A DNA stretch of 64,000 nt from NCBI GenBank assembly GCA_001282665.1, contig LN874948.1:440212-504211 (forward strand), read 5' to 3'. The position numbers were made by a program, and so were the translations under genes. This DNA comes from Clostridiales bacterium mt11 (lineage in GTDB: Bacteria > Bacillota > Clostridia > Tissierellales > Tepidimicrobiaceae). The notes under the pieces were generated by a model. That model ran no database searches, had not been told where the DNA came from, and saw only the letters and a list, made by a program, of their open reading frames with translations. How positions within the stretch are numbered: the first letter of the stretch is position 1; every line of letters starts with the position of its first letter. This document shows positions 59,150-64,000 of this stretch, one piece after another.

Positions 59150-59870
59150 TTTTATCACTCTCCATTAAGCCTTCTAGTATGGGAATGATATTGTCATAAT
59201 ATCTAAATGTTTCTACCTCCTTATTTGAGTGTTTAGCTTTGTCATAAAAGAATTTTCCAAACTCATTAGTCTTAAGATTGTGCTGATTTGCTAACCTACC
59301 TACTTTGTTAGCGCTAATTCCTAAAACTTCCCCTATCTCTTTAGCTGAATAAGTTTTCTCGTTTATTTCTGGTAATGGTAGTATCTGCTGGCCTGTAACT
59401 ATTCTGCTGGCATAGGAATGTAGAACTTGTTTGTATTCTTTTATCTCCGTATCATTAGCTATTTTTAAAAGTACATTAGCTTGTCTTACTTTTGAATTAT
59501 TTAATCTTGCTTCAATCTCTTTAGCTTTCATATCAGGTATGGCCTGTCTATTGTTTTCTAATAAGAGGGCTTGTTCCATATCGTGAAATCTATTAATATA
59601 TGTTGCAGTGAATAATGTTCCTTTCTGACCTGTTAACTTATGAGCTATAAACTCACAACCTTTTTTTGTAATTTGATAATTAGGTAATTCTTTATTTTGG
59701 CTACTTATATAAGTGCTTGGTATGAAAAAATCTTGAGAACGCACTTTTGCGTTATCCAGATATTGGGTATATGTTTCAATATCTCTTATTAAATCCGCAT
59801 GTCTTTTTCCTACCATCTGTGCTACTTCTCTACTGTCTAAAGTTAATTCTTTTTTAACTATGTTAATCAT
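59142..59870 (-). CDS. Phage regulatory protein, Rha family antirepressor-like
   Basis: The 242-residue protein has an N-terminal Rha domain: LTLDSREVAQMVGKRHADLI, IETYTQYLDNAKVRSQDFF and PNYQITKKGCEFIAHKLTGQ. A C-terminal KilA-C-like DNA-binding part follows (SAKEIGEVLGISANKVGRLA). Such proteins counter repression or regulate early genes. It is the second gene of the leftward early operon. Confidence 0.9.
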   Translation of the reverse strand: MINIVKKELTLDSREVAQMVGKRHADLIRDIETYTQYLDNAKVRSQDFFIPSTYISSQNKELPNYQITKKGCEFIAHKLTGQKGTLFTATYINRFHDMEQALLLENNRQAIPDMKAKEIEARLNNSKVRQANVLLKIANDTEIKEYKQVLHSYASRIVTGQQILPLPEINEKTYSAKEIGEVLGISANKVGRLANQHNLKTNEFGKFFYDKAKHSNKEVETFRYYDNIIPILEGLMESDKNA

Positions 59871-59890
59871 TTCTTAAACCTCCTTCTTTT

Positions 59891-60082
59891 TTAATTTATT
59901 AATAATTCATCTAACGAAAATTCTAAGCATTTTGCTAACTTAACAAGGTTTTTTAAAGAGGGATTTCTTCTTCCAGCTTCTATATCACATAATAATTGTT
60001 GTGATATTCCTGTTCTTCTTGACAATTCTGCTTTAGTCCAGCCATTCTTTATCCTCTTATTTTTAATAATTTCCCAAGTCAA
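59891..60082 (-). CDS. Cro-like XRE family regulator
   Basis: The 63-residue protein is a single HTH_XRE domain: IKNKRIKNGWTKAELSRRTG, then SQQLLCDIEAGRRNPSLKNL. It is first in the leftward early operon and divergent from the repressor, the position of Cro. TTG 60082 has AGAGG 8 bases upstream; GTG 60091 is too close. It should bind the operators between the two genes. Confidence 0.88.
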   Translation of the reverse strand: MTWEIIKNKRIKNGWTKAELSRRTGISQQLLCDIEAGRRNPSLKNLVKLAKCLEFSLDELLIN

Positions 60083-60120
60083 AGTTTTCACCTCTCTTTT
60101 TTTATCATCTAGTGTATATT

Positions 60121-60323
60121 TTTACTCTATTGCGTAAAGACTATAGTTATATATTATTACTCTTCTGCGTAATTTTCAACGCTGCAATTGTACTTGTTTT
60201 AAACAGAATAGCGTATATTTTTAAATTAAATGCGTAATACTAAGTATTTCTAAGTATTTCTAAGTATTAAAGAAGTATTTGCTTTCTTCAATACAAAACG
60301 AGTATTTACACATATTGCGTAAA
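60121..60323. promoter_or_regulatory. Immunity operators between Cro-like and repressor genes
   Basis: Three related sites with inverted arms TTAC...GTAA: 60121-60138 (TTTACTCTATTGCGTAAA), 60156-60173 (ATTACTCTTCTGCGTAAT) and 60305-60323 (arms TTTAC / GTAAA with a 9-base centre). All carry TGCGTAA. A fourth GCGTAA (60232) and a GCGTAT (60211) are half-sites. The first two are near the leftward promoter, the third overlaps the repressor promoter. Confidence 0.8.
60241..60270 (+). repeat. Ten-base tandem repeat in the immunity region
   Basis: TAAGTATTTC is repeated in tandem (two full copies and most of a third), with a further AAGTATTT 13 bases on. The period equals about one helical turn, so a bend or an array of protein contacts is possible. 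Confidence 0.75.
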
Positions 60324-60333
60324 TGATTATAAT
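60305..60333 (+). promoter_or_regulatory. Promoter of the repressor operon
   Basis: TTTACA (60305-60310), 17-base spacer, TATAAT (60328-60333), 22 bases before ATG 60356. The third operator lies over the -35 and spacer, which points to autoregulation. Confidence 0.8.
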
Positions 60334-60355
60334 TATAGACGAAAGGAGGATCAAT

Positions 60356-60712
60356 ATGACTGTAGGAAAAATAATAAGAACCGCTAGAAAGAAAAAAGGA
60401 TACACACTAAAACAACTTTCAGATAAAAGCGGTGTATCTCTAACATTTATAAGTGATATTGAAAACGGTAGAAGAACACCAAGCCCTGAAAAGGCTAAAT
60501 TACTTGCCGAAGCTTTAGATATAGATGTAACTCCTTTGTTAGATGAAAAAGTTGCCGAAATGATTAAAGAAGTTAAAAAGGATGCTGAAGCTATTTCAAA
60601 CCCTGATATAAGAGCAATAGCTAGAGCAGGTAAAAATTTAACACCCGAAGAAGCTGAAGATTTAAGAAAATTAGCAGAAAGGCTATTCCCTCATGCATTC
60701 AAGAAGAAATAA
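60356..60712 (+). CDS. XRE family prophage repressor
   Basis: The 118-residue protein has an N-terminal HTH_XRE domain (IIRTARKKKGYTLKQLSDKS, then SLTFISDIENGRRTPSPEK). A C-terminal helical part (about 70-118, AEMIKEVKKDAEAISNPD) follows instead of a LexA-like peptidase. ATG 56 bases after the promoter region follows AAAGGAGG. It should bind the TTAC...GTAA operators and keep the lysogenic state. Its gene overlaps the ImmA-type gene, the expected ImmR-ImmA pairing. Confidence 0.9.
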   Translation: MTVGKIIRTARKKKGYTLKQLSDKSGVSLTFISDIENGRRTPSPEKAKLLAEALDIDVTPLLDEKVAEMIKEVKKDAEAISNPDIRAIARAGKNLTPEEAEDLRKLAERLFPHAFKKK

Positions 60713-61781
60713 TGCAATTCTCAATATAAGATATGACTACGCAGTAGAAACTGCATATGATTTTTTAATTGAACAAAATATAGACAGTTTACCATTTGAT
60801 CCATTTAAAATATGTGCAATCAATGGATGGACAATTGAAAAAGCTTCTGTTTTATCAAAAGATTTGGGGTGTACTATAAACAAATTATTGAAAGATAAGC
60901 TCAAAAGTAAAGATGGTGCTGCAATTTATTGCCCAACAACGCATGAATATTCAATAATATATAATGATTTAATTAATAACAAAGGCAGAATACGGTGGAC
61001 CTTAACACATGAAATCGGTCATATAGTATTAAGACATTTAAATAACTCAGTGACTTCTCTTTATAGAAACAGTCTAACTGATGATAAATATTATTGTTAC
61101 GAAAAAGAAGCCGATTGCTTTGCCGGTGTAGTACTAGCTCCACCAATTGTTTTAAAAAAATTACATATAGATGATAATTCATCTAAGATAAAAAAGTTAT
61201 GCAAGCTTTCTAATGAAGCTTCTAAGAGTAGACTGCAATATATAAATCAAATATATAATTTTAAGTATTTTGAAGATTATTATCCAATAATTATAAATAA
61301 TTTTTACAACTTTATATATAAAAAACAATGCCCAAATTGTAATTACGGGTCTATATCCAAAAATGCTATCTTTTGTCCTATATGTAGTGATAAATTAATT
61401 TGGGGGGATGGAACAATGAAGTACAGAAACAATGTAAAGCTAGATAAAAATGGAAAGGCTCTAATATGTCCTAGGTGCGAAAATGAAGATATAACTGAAT
61501 TTGATATGTATTGCAAAATATGTGGCGGATACTTATACCAAGAATGTGGAGGGGTAACAGATTACGATATTAATGGACAAGAATATCGTGTCGCAGAAGG
61601 TTGTAAGGTACGATTAGATAGCAACGCAAGATATTGCACTCAATGCGGAGAAAAAACTACTTTCTATAAATATGGATATTTAGATGATTGGGAAAAGGAG
61701 AAGCAAGAAATTGAAATAGAAAAGCAAGAATTGGAAACAGCTTCAAGTTTAGATTTTTTTGATAATGATCCTCCATTTTAA
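60693..61781 (+). CDS. ImmA/IrrE-type peptidase fused to zinc ribbons
   Basis: The 362-residue protein has an ImmA domain (about 10-180) with RWTLTHEIGHIVLRHLNN and the third-ligand helix KEADCFAGVVLAPP. The C-terminal half holds three Cys clusters: CPNCNYGS ... FCPICSDK, CPRCENEDI ... YCKICGGY, and CGG ... GCKVRLDSNARYCTQCG. These look like tandem zinc ribbons. The end is acidic/coiled (EKEKQEIEIEKQELE). It likely cleaves the repressor when the ribbon part senses a signal, which is an inference. It overlaps the repressor gene by 20 bases. Confidence 0.88.
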   Translation: MHSRRNNAILNIRYDYAVETAYDFLIEQNIDSLPFDPFKICAINGWTIEKASVLSKDLGCTINKLLKDKLKSKDGAAIYCPTTHEYSIIYNDLINNKGRIRWTLTHEIGHIVLRHLNNSVTSLYRNSLTDDKYYCYEKEADCFAGVVLAPPIVLKKLHIDDNSSKIKKLCKLSNEASKSRLQYINQIYNFKYFEDYYPIIINNFYNFIYKKQCPNCNYGSISKNAIFCPICSDKLIWGDGTMKYRNNVKLDKNGKALICPRCENEDITEFDMYCKICGGYLYQECGGVTDYDINGQEYRVAEGCKVRLDSNARYCTQCGEKTTFYKYGYLDDWEKEKQEIEIEKQELETASSLDFFDNDPPF

Positions 61782-61820
61782 TTATAGTATGCATTTTTTC
61801 AAAAACAACAAACAAAGGAG

Positions 61821-62855
61821 ATGATTAAAATCAAATTACCCAATGGTTATGGTTCAGTATACAAACTTTCTGGTAATCGCCGCCGTCCCTGGATTGCCAG
61901 AAAGACGATAGGATGGGACGAAAATGGAAAGCAACAATATTATACTATAGGGTATTTTAAGAACAGACCTGAAGCCTTAGATGCCTTATCAGCATATAAT
62001 AAAAACCCTATAGGAGAAAGGGGAGATATAACACTAGGGGAAATATATGATGAATGGTCTAAATCTAAATATGAAAAACTATCCAAGTCTACTGTAGAGA
62101 GTTATTCTGCTGCTTGGAAACATCTATCTAAATTGCAAGACGAAAAAATTAAAGACATTAAAACATCACATATTCAAGAAATAATAGATGATATGGTTAC
62201 AAAAGGGCTTAGCAGGTCATCTTGTCATAAAGTAAAGGTATTATCTGGACTTCTTTATAAACACGCTCTAGCAGATGATATAGTTGATAAAAACTATGCT
62301 GAAATGGTAGAGCTACCTTCACAAGAAAAGAAAAAGCAAGAGATATTTACGGATCTAGAAATTAAAACATTAGAATCTAAAGTAAATGAAATCGAATGGG
62401 TAGATACTATTCTTATATTTATCTACACTGGAATGAGAATTTCAGAATTACTAACATTAACTAAATTTAATGTAGATATAGAAAACATGATAATAACTGG
62501 TGGAATAAAAACCGATGCAGGAAAAGACAGGATTGTTCCAATACATTCTAAAATACAACCTTATGTAAAAAAATGGTATTCTACAGATAGCGAATATTTA
62601 ATAAATAGAGAAGGGAAAAAAATTAGACCAAGTTACTATAGAGAATATCTTTATCGCCCAGCATTAGAAAAAGCAGGTGTAAGAAAACTAAATCCCCATA
62701 AAGCTAGACATACTTTTGCTAGCCGTTTAAATAAGGCCGGAGCAGATACTAAATCCATTCAAGAAATGATTGGTCATGCCGATTATTCCACTACTGCAAA
62801 TATTTACACTCATGTAGACATAGAATCATTAAGAAAAGCTATAGAAAAGATTTAA
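61821..62855 (+). CDS. int: Phage tyrosine recombinase / integrase
   Basis: The 344-residue integrase has an N-terminal arm-binding domain (LPNGYGSVYKLSGNRRRPWI), a core-binding SAM-like domain (TLGEIYDEWSKSKYEKLSKS) and a catalytic domain. Catalytic residues are R in YTGMRISELLTL, K in GGIKTDAGKDR, HxxR in HKARHTFASR, H in MIGHADYST and the nucleophile Y in ANIYTHVD. It recombines attP with tRNA-Arg. ATG 61821 lies directly after AAAGGAG with no spacing, which is odd; ATC 61830 would have normal spacing. Confidence 0.95.
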   Translation: MIKIKLPNGYGSVYKLSGNRRRPWIARKTIGWDENGKQQYYTIGYFKNRPEALDALSAYNKNPIGERGDITLGEIYDEWSKSKYEKLSKSTVESYSAAWKHLSKLQDEKIKDIKTSHIQEIIDDMVTKGLSRSSCHKVKVLSGLLYKHALADDIVDKNYAEMVELPSQEKKKQEIFTDLEIKTLESKVNEIEWVDTILIFIYTGMRISELLTLTKFNVDIENMIITGGIKTDAGKDRIVPIHSKIQPYVKKWYSTDSEYLINREGKKIRPSYYREYLYRPALEKAGVRKLNPHKARHTFASRLNKAGADTKSIQEMIGHADYSTTANIYTHVDIESLRKAIEKI

Positions 62856-62860
62856 TCTTG

Positions 62861-62881
62861 TGTTAGTTACGTGTTAGTTAC
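62861..62881 (+). repeat. Putative integrase arm-type sites, right end
   Basis: Two perfect TGTTAGTTAC decamers (62861 and 62872) with an 11-base period, just after the integrase stop. They match the pair at 24401-24421. Confidence 0.7.
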
Positions 62882-62939
62882 AAGAAAATTTTTGGACAAT
62901 TTTGCAGGGTTTTAAGAAAATAAAAATAAGCATAAAAAT

Positions 62940-62970
62940 AGGCTAGACCGTTGAAGTCTAGCCATTTCTT
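62940..62970. terminator. Bidirectional terminator between integrase and tRNA-Arg
   Basis: Stem GGCTAGAC / GTCTAGCC with a 7-base loop. Plus-strand side ends ATTTCTTTT; minus-strand side ends TATTTTTA. It can end both int and tRNA-Arg transcripts. Confidence 0.78.
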
Positions 62971-62971
62971 T

Positions 62972-63019
62972 TGGCACACCCGGAGGGGCTCGAACCCCCA
63001 ACAACTTGATTCGAAGTCA
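62972..63019. repeat. Right attachment repeat within tRNA-Arg
   Basis: Perfect 48-base copy of 24314-24361. Here it forms the 3' half of an intact tRNA-Arg. The phage carries this half in attP, so the tRNA stays functional after integration. Confidence 0.95.
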
Positions 63020-63048
63020 AGGACTCTATCCAATTGAGCTACGGGTGC
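62972..63048 (-). tRNA. tRNA-Arg (anticodon TCG)
   Basis: A 77-base cloverleaf on the minus strand with encoded CCA. Acceptor stem GCACCCG / CGGGTGT, D-loop AGCTCAATTGGATAGAG, anticodon stem-loop CTTGA-CTTCGAA-TCAAG (TCG in the loop) and T-arm GGGGGTTCGAGCCCCTC. It is the attB site of the prophage. Confidence 0.96.
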
Positions 63049-63090
63049 ATATTCAATTATATACTATTATAAATGGAATTTAGAATATGG

Positions 63091-63888
63091 TCAAGGAGTT
63101 ATTGTAATATTACTTATCTGAACTCTATTTAAAAATCTAATTGGAAATAAACTATTTCCTAAGCCACTATCTATATACAGTATAGTATCATCTATTTCAA
63201 AAGTACCTTTATCATATTTGGGGAAGTATCCCTGACCCGGGGATATTACCGCTCCAACAAAAGGCAGCCTCACTTGACCACCATGAGTATGACCAGCAAG
63301 TATTAAATCTTCTACACCACTCATATAGGATAATGGTCTATTAGGCGAATGAGAAAGAAGTATGGTATAGTTTTTTTCATCAATTCCTTCTACAGCTTTT
63401 TTATAATCCCCTTTAGAGACAAAAAAATTCAATCCACAAATATTGATCTTCTGCCCATCTATATCTATGGTTTTATTGTTGTTATCCAATACGGTGACTC
63501 CTATTTCCTTCAAAGCCAATACAAACTGTTCTCCATATGTATTGCTTAATTCATGGTTTCCACTTACATAAAATATATTCTTATTCATTTTCATTAGATC
63601 ATTTATTATATTTAAAATCGGTTGTATATCTTTAGTTTTCCTGTCTATAATATCTCCAGTTAAAACGATTATATGGGGATTAAACTTATTTATTTCACTT
63701 AACAATTTTTTTAAATTGATTAGCTTATTTGCATGAAAATCCGATATTTGAGTTATCCTCAAATTATCTGATAGTTTTTTATTATTGAATATTGGTTTAT
63801 TTACATATAATTTGGTTATTTGAATGTAGTTATATATAAATATTAACAATAAAAATGTTCCCATTATCCATAATACTTTAAGCTTCAT
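63091..63888 (-). CDS. Membrane-anchored metallophosphoesterase (YkuE-like)
   Basis: The 265-residue protein has one N-terminal membrane segment (VLWIMGTFLLLIFIYNYIQ) and a calcineurin-like phosphoesterase domain outside or at the membrane. Metal-binding motifs are ITQISDFHANK (D-x-H), IVLTGDIIDRK (GD), YVSGNHE (GNH), LLSHSP and LAGHTHGGQVRLP (GHxH). ATG 63888 follows GGAGGTAAAT; the longer frame reads through the tRNA-Leu. The substrate is unknown. Confidence 0.92.
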   Translation of the reverse strand: MKLKVLWIMGTFLLLIFIYNYIQITKLYVNKPIFNNKKLSDNLRITQISDFHANKLINLKKLLSEINKFNPHIIVLTGDIIDRKTKDIQPILNIINDLMKMNKNIFYVSGNHELSNTYGEQFVLALKEIGVTVLDNNNKTIDIDGQKINICGLNFFVSKGDYKKAVEGIDEKNYTILLSHSPNRPLSYMSGVEDLILAGHTHGGQVRLPFVGAVISPGQGYFPKYDKGTFEIDDTILYIDSGLGNSLFPIRFLNRVQISNITITP

Positions 63889-63909
63889 ATTTACCTCCAA
63901 AATAGAGTA

Positions 63910-63936
63910 TAAAAAAAATTGGCTCTCGCCAATTCT
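63910..63936 (-). terminator. Rho-independent terminator after tRNA-Leu
   Basis: AATTGG / CCAATT stem followed on the minus strand by T8, just past the tRNA-Leu 3' end. Confidence 0.85.
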
Positions 63937-63940
63937 TATT

Positions 63941-64000
63941 TGGTGCGGGAAAGAGGACTTGAACCCCCACGTCAATGACACTAGATCCTAAGTCTAGCGC
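63941..64000 (-). tRNA. tRNA-Leu (anticodon TAG), 3' part
   Basis: Partial tRNA at the window edge, read on the minus strand. Anticodon stem-loop CTAGA-CTTAGGA-TCTAG, long variable arm GTGTCATTGACG (class II) and T-arm GGGGGTTCAAGTCCTC are visible, with encoded CCA. The 5' part lies beyond 64000. Confidence 0.9.

Larger units (their letters stand above)
24314..63019. mobile_element. Complete-looking contractile-tail prophage in tRNA-Arg(TCG)
   Basis: Bounded by a perfect 48-bp repeat of the tRNA-Arg 3' half (24314-24361 and 62972-63019), with integrase next to the intact tRNA copy. The minus-strand gene order is early regulation, recombination/replication, terminase, capsid, sheath/tube, tape measure, baseplate, fibre and lysis, as in PBSX-like (Xkd) and clostridial myoviruses. 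All structural functions expected are present. Two small lesions (49903-50152, and an unusual tape-measure start) and a split XkdQ are noted. About 38.7 kb with one att copy. Confidence 0.95.

Noticed and set aside
60241..60280. Tandem TAAGTATTTC repeats as a possible CRISPR remnant
   Set aside because: The unit is 10 bases without spacers, in the phage immunity region. No cas genes are present anywhere in the window.

Overview
The window is AT-rich chromosomal DNA of an endospore-forming anaerobic Firmicute, most likely a Clostridia/Tissierellia relative. The evidence is strong AGGAGG-type ribosome sites, a Trp T-box leader, a Cse60-like sporulation peptide, a collagen-like (Gly-Pro-Thr) surface protein with small Cys/Gly-rich peptides, and rho-independent terminators between most units. 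I cannot name the species from sequence alone.

Left host part (1-24313): the end of an NSS amino-acid symporter converges on a stand-alone, T-box controlled trpB. Then come an M19 dipeptidase, a frameshifted pirin gene, a nitroreductase, a Cse60-like peptide, CvfB-like S1 protein, a MATE exporter, a zinc-free-type S4 paralogue behind a Fur-type operator, a parvulin PPIase, methylglyoxal synthase, an ECF sigma factor with a repeat protein, a DUF4349 lipoprotein, leucyl aminopeptidase, a Na/Pi cotransporter, an ABC-2 exporter operon, an L,D-transpeptidase, adenosine deaminase with DUF2164, spore-surface-like small proteins and a GNAT acetyltransferase.

Prophage (24314-63019, about 38.7 kb): a complete-looking PBSX/XkdK-type contractile-tail (myovirus) prophage integrated in a tRNA-Arg(TCG) gene. 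A 48-bp perfect repeat of the tRNA 3' half marks both ends, and paired 11-bp-spaced TGTTAGTTAC motifs inside each end look like integrase arm sites. Almost all phage genes are on the minus strand, read from right to left. The order is immunity/early regulation (Cro-like, Rha, small early genes), recombination and replication (Rad50-like ATPase, RecT, MBL hydrolase, DnaD-type initiator, DnaC-like loader, RusA), late regulator, HNH/terminase, portal, ClpP-type protease, capsid, connectors, sheath, tube, chaperones with a -1 frameshift site, tape measure, baseplate, tail fibre, and lysis (two holins and an amidase). The plus-strand repressor, an ImmA-type peptidase fused to zinc ribbons, and integrase lie at the right end.

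Accessory units stand out because they have their own signals. These are a lipoprotein gene next to the tape-measure gene with its own promoter and terminator, an unknown 186-residue gene between tail and lysis genes, an ImmA-like plus two-TM protein pair at the left end, and a plus-strand cassette of small genes (48.1-48.75 kb) driven by a near-perfect promoter with a palindromic operator related to the repressor operators. These are the best candidates for lysogen-expressed or undescribed functions. Other notable points are a split XkdQ gene whose two halves end in nearly the same peptide, a tape-measure gene whose conserved N-terminus starts at ATA, and a canonical A AAA AAC slippery site.

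Right host part (63020-64000): the intact tRNA-Arg, a membrane-anchored YkuE-like metallophosphoesterase, and the 3' part of tRNA-Leu(TAG).
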